A stretch of 16,040 nt of DNA from CAYPEK01 sp964409645 (GTDB lineage Bacteria; UBP15; UBA6099), in NCBI GenBank assembly GCA_964409645.1, contig CAYPEK010000100.1:1-16040 (forward strand). Direction: 5' to 3'. The translations under genes and the position numbers were made by a program. The notes under the pieces are model-generated. The model had not been told where the DNA came from. It worked only from the letters and a program-made list of their open reading frames with translations, and did no database searches. Positions 1-7,279 of the stretch are shown piece by piece; positions within the stretch are counted from its first letter, which is position 1, and the number at the start of each line of letters is the position of its first letter.

Positions 1-1
1 T

Positions 2-169
2 AAGTCGAACGACCCGGCGGCGCGCGCGAAGGCGATTGTTGACGCAACGACGAATTATAAGGACCCGAAGATTCTGGCGAAGATATCGCGAGGGCTGAAG
101 CAGGCGATGCCCGGGTTGGACATAGCGAAGATGCCCGAAGAGGAAAAGCTCCAGAAGCGCGGCTGGTAA
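2..169 (+). CDS. pdxS: Pyridoxal 5'-phosphate synthase lyase subunit PdxS, C-terminal end (partial)
   Basis: The first 55 codons visible read in frame from base 2 to a TAA at 167-169. They match the conserved C-terminus of PdxS: an SNDPAARAKAIV segment, then a T-N-Y-K-D-P segment, a GL-x-x-AMPGLDI segment and the terminal RGW that closes most PdxS proteins. PdxS condenses ribose 5-phosphate, glyceraldehyde 3-phosphate and ammonia into PLP on a (beta/alpha)8 barrel and works as a dodecamer with the glutaminase PdxT, which follows after 12 bases. The catalytic lysines lie outside the window, so only the tail is seen. The identification rests on the C-terminal motif and on the adjacent pdxT. Confidence 0.95.
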   Translation, partial: KSNDPAARAKAIVDATTNYKDPKILAKISRGLKQAMPGLDIAKMPEEEKLQKRGW

Positions 170-181
170 GGGAGAAGTAGA

Positions 182-796
182 TTGAACGGCATCGGTGTAC
201 TTGCTCTTCAGGGCGATTTCGAGCTTCACATAAAGATGCTTGAGAAGGCGGGCGCGAAGACTGTCGAGGTGCACACGACCGAGCATCTTGAAGAAGTCGA
301 AGGATTGATTATCCCGGGCGGAGAAAGTACAACGGTCAGCAAGCTCCTGCGCCGCTACGGGTTGGATCGTGCGATAAGCAGGAGATACAAGGAAGGGACG
401 CTTGCGGTTTACGGCACGTGCATGGGGTTGATATTGGTGAGCCGCGAGATAAGGGATTATCCGGATATTATTCGCTTTGGCTTTCTTGATGTGGCGGTTG
501 TCAGGAACGCATACGGTCCGCAGGTGGAGAGTTTTGAGGACATGGTGCCGGTGAGCCTGTCGAACGGAGATAAGGGTTTCGATTTCAGGGCAGTGTTTAT
601 CCGGGCGCCACAGATAGTGGAGGTGGGCCGCGGGGTGAAGGTCCACGCAAGGCACTCCGGGAAGCCGATTCTGGTTTCGCAGGGGAGATGCCTCGGAGGC
701 AGCTTTCATCCCGAACTGACGGAAGACACACGAGTCCACGACTTTTTTATAGAAAATTTTGTGAAGAAGACACCCGGAAAAGGCGGAAAATCCTGA
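182..796 (+). CDS. pdxT: Pyridoxal 5'-phosphate synthase glutaminase subunit PdxT
   Basis: PdxT hydrolyses glutamine and channels the ammonia to PdxS for PLP synthesis in the cytoplasm. The 204-residue product has the family's usual length and a class I glutaminase fold: N-terminal GVLALQGDF, the GGES loop at 46-49, the nucleophile Cys80 in YGTCMGL, and the catalytic pair His176 and Glu178 in SFHPELTED. The start is TTG, supported by GGGAG at 170-174 seven bases upstream; no ATG fits the conserved N-terminus. Two positions differ from the B. subtilis protein as I recall it: Met81 follows the nucleophile where Ala is usual, and the loop RNAYGPQ has Pro where Arg is usual (RNxFGRQ). The gene follows pdxS by 12 bases, and its TGA overlaps the next ATG. 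Confidence 0.96.
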   Translation: MNGIGVLALQGDFELHIKMLEKAGAKTVEVHTTEHLEEVEGLIIPGGESTTVSKLLRRYGLDRAISRRYKEGTLAVYGTCMGLILVSREIRDYPDIIRFGFLDVAVVRNAYGPQVESFEDMVPVSLSNGDKGFDFRAVFIRAPQIVEVGRGVKVHARHSGKPILVSQGRCLGGSFHPELTEDTRVHDFFIENFVKKTPGKGGKS

Positions 797-1266
797 TGGA
801 TGTGGATATTGGAAAAATATCGAGGGACCGTGCGAGGCGTTCCGCTAAGTCGGCGCGTACGACGGGACGGACCGCGACGAGAACGTCCGGCAGGAGAGAG
901 CCGTCGTTCAACCTCAAACTCCTCGAAACGCAGCGCGAAAATCTCCGCGAAGAGTTGGAGTTGTTGCTTGGGAGTATCGACGCGCAGGCGGCTGAGATCG
1001 AAAAGACGCTGACTTTCGAGACGCTTCGGGTGTACCGGGAACTGGTGCAGAAGTTCGTTGGAATAGCAGTGAACGAGCTGTTCGAAGTCGAGGAGAAACT
1101 TAGTGTAAGTCCGACGGGCAAAAAGAAGTCGTTGCTGATAGTCAAGAGAATTAACGAGGAGCTCGAAAAGTTGGCTTCGGATTTTCTGGGCAAACAGAGT
1201 AATCTGATAGGCTTCCTCGGGCGGCTGGACCAGATCAGGGGCCTGCTGCTGGATTTGTACACGTGA
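796..1266 (+). CDS. yaaR: YaaR family protein (DUF327)
   Basis: A 156-residue protein. It opens with a basic, low-complexity segment (residues 8-34, rich in Arg, Ser and Thr). A predicted helical body follows, with the family-like stretch E-x-L-x-x-YRELVQKFVG, a VEEKLSVSPTGKKKSLLIVKRINEEL segment in shortened form and a closing LGRLDQIRGLLLDLYT-like end. This matches the DUF327/YaaR family, encoded beside holB in B. subtilis and relatives; its biochemical role is unknown to me. The ATG at 796 overlaps the pdxT TGA and has AGGCGG nine bases upstream, which suggests translational coupling. An in-frame ATG at 688 lies inside pdxT and would add residues with no family match, so it was not used. 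The context (pdxT before, holB after) gives the call much of its support. Confidence 0.87.
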   Translation: MDVDIGKISRDRARRSAKSARTTGRTATRTSGRREPSFNLKLLETQRENLREELELLLGSIDAQAAEIEKTLTFETLRVYRELVQKFVGIAVNELFEVEEKLSVSPTGKKKSLLIVKRINEELEKLASDFLGKQSNLIGFLGRLDQIRGLLLDLYT

Positions 1267-1273
1267 AATCGAG

Positions 1274-2299
1274 ATGCCTCTTAAAGATATAATTGGACAG
1301 GAAGCCGCGGTGAGGACAATCCGCGGCGCGCTGGGCGCGGGCCGCATCACCCACGCGTTTTTATTTGTGGGGCCGGGCGGCGTCGGCAAGCGCACCACGG
1401 CGCTTGCGTTCGCGCAGGCAGTGAACTGCATGGAGGGTTCGGGCGGAGATGCATGCGGGGTGTGCCCGACGTGCCAGAGGATCGGCCGCGGGATAGATGT
1501 GGACGTCAGGATATTTCAGCCGACCGGGATCGAGTACAGGAAGCCGGAGGCGGTGGAAATACGCAAGGATGCCTCGATGACGCCGAACACGGCGGTACGA
1601 AAATTTCTGATACTCGACCACGCCGACAGGCTTAACGAAGAGTCGGCGAATCTGTTGCTGAAGATCATCGAAGAGCCGCCGGAGTTCACGGTGTTCATTT
1701 TGTTGACTGAGAATGCTCACAGGATTTTGCCGACGATCAAGTCGAGGACGCTTTCAGTATCATTCAGACCGTTGAGTGTGGAGGAAGCGGTGAAAGCGGC
1801 CGGAGACAGGATGGCGGCGGACGAGGTGCGCTATCTTTATCCGCTGGCGAAGGGTAATGTCGGCACGATACTGCGGCTCGGAGAAGATAAGGAATTGAAG
1901 GAGTTGTTCGAGGATATTGAGGCGGAACTTTTCGAGAGGCTGCTCAAGCCGATCCCCGCGTCGCCGATGCGGCTTGCCGAGGAGGTAGGCACGATTGCCG
2001 GCCGGATAGATTTCGGGGCGTCCGAAGACGATTCGAAATCTATCGCGCAGCGGAAGGCGATAGTGGGTATGTTGGAAGTGATGATGGCGATGCTGGAGAG
2101 GCGGTACATCAAGGCGGCGCAAGGAGCGAGCGCGGGTTTTGTTGACGATGCGCACCGCACGGGCTGTCTGCTGCTCGAGTCCGTTATGAACACGATCAAG
2201 ATGATCGAGGGGGGCGGGCAGTTGGCGCTCTCGCTCGAAACAATGGCCATTGAATTCAGAAAAATCGTTGGTGGAAATATTAAGGAGAAAGTATCATGA
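1274..2299 (+). CDS. holB: DNA polymerase III delta' subunit
   Basis: The delta' subunit is part of the clamp loader that opens and loads the beta sliding clamp at the replication fork. The 341-residue protein shows N-terminal DIIGQEAAV, a Walker A-like GPGGVGKRT at 33-41, a four-cysteine zinc module (C52, C61, C64, C67), a Walker B-like LILDHAD at 112-118, LLLKIIEEPP at 127-136 and a sensor-1-like SRT at 157-159, where many clamp loaders have SRC or SRA. The C-terminal half is helical and poorly conserved, as usual for delta'. A DnaX (gamma/tau) subunit shares these motifs but is normally longer. Length and the yaaR-ricT neighbours favour HolB. It starts seven bases after yaaR with only a weak GAG upstream, so its translation may depend on coupling. 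The stop overlaps the ricT start. Confidence 0.93.
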   Translation: MPLKDIIGQEAAVRTIRGALGAGRITHAFLFVGPGGVGKRTTALAFAQAVNCMEGSGGDACGVCPTCQRIGRGIDVDVRIFQPTGIEYRKPEAVEIRKDASMTPNTAVRKFLILDHADRLNEESANLLLKIIEEPPEFTVFILLTENAHRILPTIKSRTLSVSFRPLSVEEAVKAAGDRMAADEVRYLYPLAKGNVGTILRLGEDKELKELFEDIEAELFERLLKPIPASPMRLAEEVGTIAGRIDFGASEDDSKSIAQRKAIVGMLEVMMAMLERRYIKAAQGASAGFVDDAHRTGCLLLESVMNTIKMIEGGGQLALSLETMAIEFRKIVGGNIKEKVS

Positions 2300-3237
2300 A
2301 GCTGCGAATCGGTTACATCCGTTTCGATTATTTGAACAAATTGTTCCCATTCGAAGTCGGAGATATGGAGATAAAACCCGGCGAGACTGTGGTGGTCGAG
2401 ACGGAATTCGGGTGTGACATGGGCGAACTCGGACTGCCGTTGATGGAGGACGAGATCGACGAGAAGGAACTGCCCCTGAAAAAGATACTTCGAGTGGCGA
2501 CCGAGGAAGACCGCGAGAAGGCGGCCGGAGCGGCCGATAAGGAAAAAGCGGCTCGTGAGGTCTGCAAGGAAGAGATCGAAAAAGCCAACCTCGGGATGAA
2601 GCTGGTGACAACCCGCTACACGTTCGACGGCTCGAAGCTGACGTTCTGCTACACGGCGGACGGGCGCGTGGATTTTCGTGAGCTGGTGAAGGTGCTGGCG
2701 TCGCGGCTGCGGACGCGGATCGAGCTGCGGCAGGTCGGGGTGCGCGACGAGGCTCGGCTGTGCGGCGGGATAGGACCGTGCGGAAGATCGCTCTGCTGCG
2801 CGTCGTTCCTGCATGAGTTCCAATCAGTATCGATAAAAATGGCGAAGGAGCAAGGGCTGCCGCTGAACCCGATGAAGATTTCGGGCATTTGCGGGCGCTT
2901 GTTCTGCTGCCTCAAGCACGAGTACGACAACTACGTCCAGATGAAGAATCGGCTTCCCCGCGTCGGTGCGGAGGTCGAACAAGAAGGCGTGAAGGGTAGG
3001 GTCGTTGCGGTGAACGTACTTGGCCATTCGGTGGAGGTTGAGACGGAAGGCGGCGGCCGGACATGGGTGGAGATGCCGGAACCTGAGTACGACGGCTGGC
3101 AGGGAGTTGTGGCATGTTGCCAAAAAGAGAACTGTGAAGCAGCGGCGGATGCGGAGATTAATGGCGCGGATGATCCGGCTGTTGTGCCCGAGGCCGGAGA
3201 AACTGCCGCTGCGGATGACGTTCAGCAACAATTATGA
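2296..3237 (+). CDS. ricT: RicT/YaaT family protein (PSP1 domain)
   Basis: A 313-residue PSP1-domain protein. In B. subtilis, RicT (YaaT) forms a complex with RicA and RicF that binds [4Fe-4S] clusters and stimulates RNase Y-dependent mRNA maturation, affecting sporulation, competence and biofilm formation. The diagnostic cysteine pattern is present: C156, C162, C167 and C168 in the LCGGIGPCGRSLCC stretch, and C199, C204, C205 in ICGRLFCC. The TTRYTFDG and GRVDFRELV segments are also typical. The tail after about residue 275 is rich in Ala, Glu and Asp and looks disordered. The ATG overlaps the holB stop (ATGA) and has a strong AAGGAG at 2282-2287, eight bases upstream. No ricA or ricF homologue is visible in the window. 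Confidence 0.94.
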   Translation: MKLRIGYIRFDYLNKLFPFEVGDMEIKPGETVVVETEFGCDMGELGLPLMEDEIDEKELPLKKILRVATEEDREKAAGAADKEKAAREVCKEEIEKANLGMKLVTTRYTFDGSKLTFCYTADGRVDFRELVKVLASRLRTRIELRQVGVRDEARLCGGIGPCGRSLCCASFLHEFQSVSIKMAKEQGLPLNPMKISGICGRLFCCLKHEYDNYVQMKNRLPRVGAEVEQEGVKGRVVAVNVLGHSVEVETEGGGRTWVEMPEPEYDGWQGVVACCQKENCEAAADAEINGADDPAVVPEAGETAAADDVQQQL

Positions 3238-3292
3238 TGAGGACGCTGAGTCTGCATACGACATAAAAGCGTTTCGAAAATGAACGGACAAA

Positions 3293-3322
3293 TTGGACAT
3301 TGTTTTGTGAATTTGCTATATT
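3293..3322 (+). promoter_or_regulatory. Candidate sigma-70-type promoter for the HD-GYP gene
   Basis: TTGGAC (3293-3298) and TATATT (3317-3322) are separated by 18 bases, in the 169-base gap between ricT and the HD-GYP gene. It would give a leader of about 80 bases. There is no clear terminator after ricT, so read-through is also possible. Confidence 0.5.
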
Positions 3323-3406
3323 GGTCAACGTAGGGATTTAAAGCCGCCGAATCGAGGAAAAAATAAGGACAAATAAACTAACAGCAGGAGAAAAGCTGGT
3401 CTCGAT

Positions 3407-4537
3407 ATGGGCACAAAAAAGATACGGATATTTGATGCGGAACCGGGGATGATTCTTGCCAAGCCTGTAGTGGTGCTGCATGCTAATGGCCGCGAGTTGA
3501 TGAGTCCCGGCGTGATGCTTGAAAAGCCGCACATAAAACGGCTTGGCCAGTGGGGAATCGAGCACATATATATCGAGACGGTGGAAGAGGGAGAAGGCGA
3601 GGGGGTAATCTTCAGCGAGTCGATACGTTTTCTCGCGAAACAGACTTATGAAGACGCGATTTCGTCTCTCGCGCGCGTTTCGAAAAATCTGCTCTCGGAC
3701 GAATCCTGCGAAATATCTCAGGTTACGCGCACTATCACGCAGATTCTGGAAGTGATTTCACTTGAGCATGGGATGCTTTCCCTGCTTTCAAAGATAAAAA
3801 AATCCGACGAATATCTTTATCAGCATAACGTGGATGTTTGCGTGACGTCGCTGATTATCGGACGCGAGCGCAACCTTAACGACAGCCAGCTTCAGGATCT
3901 CGGCACCGCCTGCCTGCTGCACGACCTTGGCTTGTCCGCTTACAAGCAGCAGAAATGGGACAACTCGATGATTACGAAGGAGCCGATGAACATCCGGAAG
4001 CATCCGGTGCGCAGTTGCGATATGGCAAGAACGATCCACGGCATAAGCGAAACGACTCTGAAGATAATTCTGCAACATCACGAATATATGGACGGCTCGG
4101 GATATCCGGAAGGCCTGAAGGGGGACGATATCCACCCGCTTGCCCGAATCTGCGCGGTGGCCGAAGCGTACAACACTCTGATAACTCCGTATCAAAAAGA
4201 GGAAAAGGTGGACCCGCATCAGGCGATGGCGTTAATAGCGGATCCGAAGTTCAAGCGCTTCGATCCGGCCGTGTTGCGCACGTTTATAGGCAACATTGCG
4301 GTTTATCCGGCCGGCACGTTCGTGCAGTTGAACAACGGCATGCGCGCCGTGGTCATCACAAGCAACAAGAACAATCCTCTGAGACCGCGGATACTCGTTA
4401 TTTATGAGAACGAGACGGAAACCGTGAAGCCGTTCCATGTGGACCTTTCCGACGGCAACTACAACGACTGGTATATTGAAAAAGTTTTGTCCTCAAATAG
4501 CATGGTTGCATCCGTGGAGCAGCTCATCAAACTGTGA
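3407..4537 (+). CDS. HD-GYP domain protein with altered metal-site residues
   Basis: A 376-residue cytoplasmic protein; no signal peptide or membrane segment is seen. Residues 5-57 form the N-terminal module often found before HD-GYP domains (D-AEPGM-x-LAKPV, then G-x-x-LM-x-PGVML). The HD-GYP core follows: His140, His172-Asp173 (LLHDLG), His199 (KHPVRS), His224-His225 and the signature DGSGYPEGLKG at 229-239. HD-GYP enzymes hydrolyse cyclic di-GMP using two or three metal ions. Two usually conserved positions differ here: the Lys of HDxGK is Leu176, and the Asp of VADxxDA is Glu253 in VAEAYNT. About 75 C-terminal residues follow (YPAGTFVQLNNGMRAVV), as in many family members. The AGGAG nearest the ATG is about 16 bases away, so initiation may be weak. 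It could be a phosphodiesterase or a c-di-GMP-binding effector; no GGDEF protein is in the window. Confidence 0.9.
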   Translation: MGTKKIRIFDAEPGMILAKPVVVLHANGRELMSPGVMLEKPHIKRLGQWGIEHIYIETVEEGEGEGVIFSESIRFLAKQTYEDAISSLARVSKNLLSDESCEISQVTRTITQILEVISLEHGMLSLLSKIKKSDEYLYQHNVDVCVTSLIIGRERNLNDSQLQDLGTACLLHDLGLSAYKQQKWDNSMITKEPMNIRKHPVRSCDMARTIHGISETTLKIILQHHEYMDGSGYPEGLKGDDIHPLARICAVAEAYNTLITPYQKEEKVDPHQAMALIADPKFKRFDPAVLRTFIGNIAVYPAGTFVQLNNGMRAVVITSNKNNPLRPRILVIYENETETVKPFHVDLSDGNYNDWYIEKVLSSNSMVASVEQLIKL

Positions 4538-4541
4538 CAAC

Positions 4542-4560
4542 GGATATCTTCTGATATTCC
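4542..4560. terminator. Weak hairpin between convergent genes
   Basis: GGATATC (4542-4548) pairs with GATATTCC (4553-4560) with one bulged T and a TTCT loop. It lies just after the HD-GYP stop and before the end of the opposing gene. Neither strand has an immediate T-run, so a terminator function is only a guess. A second AT-only stem at 4567-4581 overlaps the stop codon of the minus-strand gene. Confidence 0.25.
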
Positions 4561-4576
4561 AAAAGGAATAGATTTT

Positions 4577-5920
4577 CTATTTTATCGATTCGATCGGGAA
4601 GGGGAAGTTTTTGAATGCGTAGTTATCGATAGTCGTGCTGACCTGCTCGCCTGCGGATGAAAGAATGCTGCACTCCACTTTTTGGCTGTCTTTCAGCGTC
4701 ATGTAAATAATATGTGAGTTTCTCGCAACTCTGATCCCCACCGGACCGTTCTTCCATTCGTCCGGCAGGCACGGATTGAGCACGTATCGGTCGTCGAACT
4801 GGTGAAAGCCTATTATGTTGCGCACAAGCAAGAGTTTCGCGACCAGTCTCGGAAGGAAATATTTCTTTGCTTTTCCGAGCGAGCGTATGTAGTTCACCGA
4901 GGCGAATGCGAGCGATGACGCTTCCTTGCGATATCCGTACTTGCCCAGTCCGTCCGCGACGAGCAGGAAGATCGGCGCAACTCCCGGCTGTTGAATCAGA
5001 ATGTTTAACCGGTCGAGCATCTGAGGAAGATAGCCGGCCATCCGTGCCGCCTGACCTTTTGTCGGAACATCGGCGGCAAGCGGCAGAAATCCCATGAGTG
5101 ACGCAGTCTGGACCTGCGCGTCGCCGACTGAATCGAAAAAGAAGCCTTTTTCTTCGTTCCAGAGTTTTGCGGCAATAATGTCCCGGAGCTGTTTCGCCGA
5201 TTCCTCGTGTCTGCGCGCTTCCTTGTCGAGTTTAAGCGCGCGCGCCATCTGTGCCATGCACTGCATCTGAAAAACCATCATTGAGTTAAGGGCCACCGAG
5301 CGCACATCGTGAGGGGTTCGCATCACATCTGGCCGTTCCGACCTTATGTGGTGGATGTATGGATCCTCGGCGAACCATTCCTTATCTGCATGAATGAACA
5401 TGCCGTCGGATTCCTTTTTATGCAGGATGAGCCAGTTGCTGAAATGTTCCAGTCTCTCGAAATGATCCGCGAGTTTATTGTTATGAGAAAGGCGGCTTAG
5501 TCGCAGAATGACTTCCGCGATGAACGGCGACGCTGGTTTCGAACTGATGCTGAGAGGCATAACCGCCGATGGAATTATTCCCTCGGACGATTGGTTGTCG
5601 AAAAACGGCTCGATTATTTTCAGCGCGAAATCGGGATCGTACCATTTGATGAAGTGCGCGGCGAGGGAAGCCTCGATCGCGGACGAAGCGCCGTCCTCTT
5701 CCGTCGATTGCAGCCAGCGCGACTTCATCAGTTTTAGGCCGAACGGAAGGGAGAGACGGGATTCGAGCTCGTCCTGAAACTGTGCGAATGCGCGGTTTGT
5801 CTCTCTGTCGGGTGTGTCAACTCCGAAATGCGCCGGATTGATCCAACGCGGACCCACGAGCCGCCTGCCGCGGTTCGTGGTATTCAAAATTGTTTCGTAC
5901 AAAAAGTTCTGCATCTCCAA
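4577..5920 (-). CDS. Six-hairpin glycosidase-like protein (GH63/trehalase-like)
   Basis: A 447-residue protein without an evident signal peptide, so probably cytoplasmic. It resembles the (alpha/alpha)6-barrel glycosidases around GH63, GH37 and the mannosylglycerate hydrolases. Supporting segments are QSSEGIIPSAV (110-120), VALNSMMVFQMQCMAQMARAL (209-229, read in parts), KLWNEEKGFFFD (252-263), LGKYGYRKEA (325-334) and the C-terminal L-x-PCLPDEWKNGPV (381-394). The family-typical general-acid block (D-S-G-x-D-N-S) is not obvious: residues 170-188 read ESDGMFIHADKEW and then FAEDPY. Substrate is unknown; a sugar or compatible-solute hydrolase is an inference. The start is uncertain: TTG at 5920 or ATG at 5914, both with poor ribosome sites. 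It lies 63 bases after queA and has its own weak promoter candidate. Confidence 0.72.
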   Translation of the reverse strand: MEMQNFLYETILNTTNRGRRLVGPRWINPAHFGVDTPDRETNRAFAQFQDELESRLSLPFGLKLMKSRWLQSTEEDGASSAIEASLAAHFIKWYDPDFALKIIEPFFDNQSSEGIIPSAVMPLSISSKPASPFIAEVILRLSRLSHNNKLADHFERLEHFSNWLILHKKESDGMFIHADKEWFAEDPYIHHIRSERPDVMRTPHDVRSVALNSMMVFQMQCMAQMARALKLDKEARRHEESAKQLRDIIAAKLWNEEKGFFFDSVGDAQVQTASLMGFLPLAADVPTKGQAARMAGYLPQMLDRLNILIQQPGVAPIFLLVADGLGKYGYRKEASSLAFASVNYIRSLGKAKKYFLPRLVAKLLLVRNIIGFHQFDDRYVLNPCLPDEWKNGPVGIRVARNSHIIYMTLKDSQKVECSILSSAGEQVSTTIDNYAFKNFPFPIESIK

Positions 5921-5932
5921 TGACCAGAAACA

Positions 5933-5961
5933 ATATTACATGCGACGGCCGGTTTTGAAAA
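5933..5961 (-). promoter_or_regulatory. Weak promoter candidate for the glycosidase-like gene
   Basis: On the minus strand TTTTCA (5961-5956) and TAATAT (5938-5933) are 17 bases apart, in the 63-base gap after queA. Each hexamer matches four of six consensus bases. Read-through from queA is an equally good explanation. Confidence 0.3.
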
Positions 5962-5983
5962 GCCTAATATCGTTTGAATTATT

Positions 5984-7036
5984 TTATACAATCAGCATCG
6001 CATCGCCGAAACTGTAGAAGCGGTATTTTTCCTTCACCGCTTTTTCGTATGCTTCGCGCAGCAGATCGAGGCCTGCGAATGCGGACACAAGTATGATCAG
6101 AGTCGATTTCGGAAGATGGAAGTTTGTGATGACTGCGTCCGTTACCGCGAACTGCTCCCGCCTGAAAATAAAAAGCCGGGTTTCACCGGATGCACCTGCC
6201 GGAGCTCCGGAAAGTTCATCGGGTGATTTATCGAGCGCCCAGCTTTCCATCGCGCGCACGGATGTGGTGCCGACCGCAATGACACGGCCTCCGCTGCGTT
6301 TCGTTTCCGCTATCGCCGCTGCTGTTTCGTCCGGCATTGTGTAAAATTCGGAATGCATCTTGTGGTCTTCGATGTATTCCTCATCAACGGGTTTGAATGT
6401 GTCGAGTCCGATGTGTAGGGTGACGGTTGCGAAGCGAATGCCTTTGCTTTTGATCTTTTCGATCAGATCGGGAGTGAAATGCAGCCCCGCGGTTGGGGCG
6501 GCCGCAGAGCCGTCGCGCTCCGCATAGACTGTCTGGTAGCGATTAGGATTATCGATTTTATTTTTTATATATGGCGGAAGCGGAACCATTCCGTGGAGGG
6601 CAAGAAAAGAAATAAGATCGTCGGGCGCCACTTCGACGGATATCTCTCCTTTTTCATGTTTGGCGGAAATCGTGCAGAAGGGGGCCTCCGATGAATCGTG
6701 GAACAGCTCTGTTCCGGTGTCGATGCGGCGTCCGGGCCGAGCGAGCGCGCGCCATATATTTTTCCCGGAGTCCTCTTTCTTAAGAAACAGCAGTTCGATC
6801 CTCGCGCCGGTTTTCTTGTTGACAAAAAGCCTCGCGGGGATAACTCGTGTGTCGTTGATTACAAGCAGATCGCCGGGGTGAAGATGATCTATGATATTCG
6901 TGAAAAGAAGGTGTTCGATGATTCCTGTCTCGCGGTCTATTTTCATAAGCCGCGACTCCTGCCTGTTGTCGAGCGGTGTCTGGGCGATCAGTTCCCGCGG
7001 GAGTTCGTAATCGAAGAGGCTGGTTTCTATCGGCAA
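5984..7036 (-). CDS. queA: S-adenosylmethionine:tRNA ribosyltransferase-isomerase QueA
   Basis: QueA transfers and isomerises the ribosyl group of S-adenosylmethionine onto preQ1-modified tRNA, giving epoxyqueuosine at the wobble position of Asp, Asn, His and Tyr tRNAs. The start chosen is TTG at 7036, with AGGAG at 7050-7046 nine bases upstream. This gives 350 residues beginning MPIETSLFDYELPRELIAQTP, the length and N-terminus expected. The longer frame to 7099 would overlap the DUF2905 gene and add 21 non-homologous residues. Family motifs seen are GDLLVINDTRVIPARL, PTAGLHFTP, the HIGLDTFKPV block, GTTSVRAMES, ITNFHLPKSTL and the final YSFGDAML. The ribosome site overlaps the end of the DUF2905 gene, so the two are probably translationally coupled. 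No tgt or other queuosine gene is in the window. Confidence 0.96.
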   Translation of the reverse strand: MPIETSLFDYELPRELIAQTPLDNRQESRLMKIDRETGIIEHLLFTNIIDHLHPGDLLVINDTRVIPARLFVNKKTGARIELLFLKKEDSGKNIWRALARPGRRIDTGTELFHDSSEAPFCTISAKHEKGEISVEVAPDDLISFLALHGMVPLPPYIKNKIDNPNRYQTVYAERDGSAAAPTAGLHFTPDLIEKIKSKGIRFATVTLHIGLDTFKPVDEEYIEDHKMHSEFYTMPDETAAAIAETKRSGGRVIAVGTTSVRAMESWALDKSPDELSGAPAGASGETRLFIFRREQFAVTDAVITNFHLPKSTLIILVSAFAGLDLLREAYEKAVKEKYRFYSFGDAMLIV

Positions 7037-7041
7037 CCGGT

Positions 7042-7266
7042 TTATCTCCTGAAAATCAGGTTGAGGATGATTGTCAGCACGATGCTGGCGATGATACACG
7101 AAACGATCGGAAAGAAAAATGTAAAATTGCCGCGCTTGATGAATATGTCGCCGGGGAGCCTGCCGCCGGGCAGGATTTTTCCGCCGAATACGAAAAGCAG
7201 TCCGACAGCGACCATTATCACTCCGGCGGCGATGAGTATTTTTCCGAATGGGCTCAAATCTGCCAT
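7042..7266 (-). CDS. DUF2905 small membrane protein
   Basis: A 74-residue protein with two hydrophobic segments: residues 8-28 (GKILIAAGVIMVAVGLLFVF) and 50-71 (FFPIVSCIIASIVLTIIL). The loop between them carries KILPGGRLPGDIFIKRGN, and the protein ends in RR. The GRLPGD-[IF]-x-[IF] loop and length match DUF2905, a family of unknown function commonly encoded next to ruvB and queA. Here it lies five bases before queA and 13 bases after the carbonic-anhydrase-like gene; no ruv genes are nearby. ATG start at 7266 with a weak GAG upstream. Confidence 0.9.
   Translation of the reverse strand: MADLSPFGKILIAAGVIMVAVGLLFVFGGKILPGGRLPGDIFIKRGNFTFFFPIVSCIIASIVLTIILNLIFRR
7046..7050 (-). promoter_or_regulatory. 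Ribosome binding site that fixes the queA start
   Basis: AGGAG on the minus strand, nine bases before the queA TTG at 7036 and overlapping the last codons of the DUF2905 gene. It supports the 350-residue reading of QueA and termination-reinitiation coupling. Confidence 0.8.
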
Positions 7267-7279
7267 AAATGTTGGAATC

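Noticed and set aside
688..795. Upstream ATG extending yaaR by 36 codons
   Set aside because: The extension lies entirely inside pdxT and encodes an Arg-rich shadow of its conserved C-terminus. The ATG at 796, overlapping the pdxT stop, is a better start.
1837..2823. 328-codon minus-strand ORF opposite holB and ricT
   Set aside because: It covers two firmly identified plus-strand genes; composition is Ser/His/Arg-rich without motifs.
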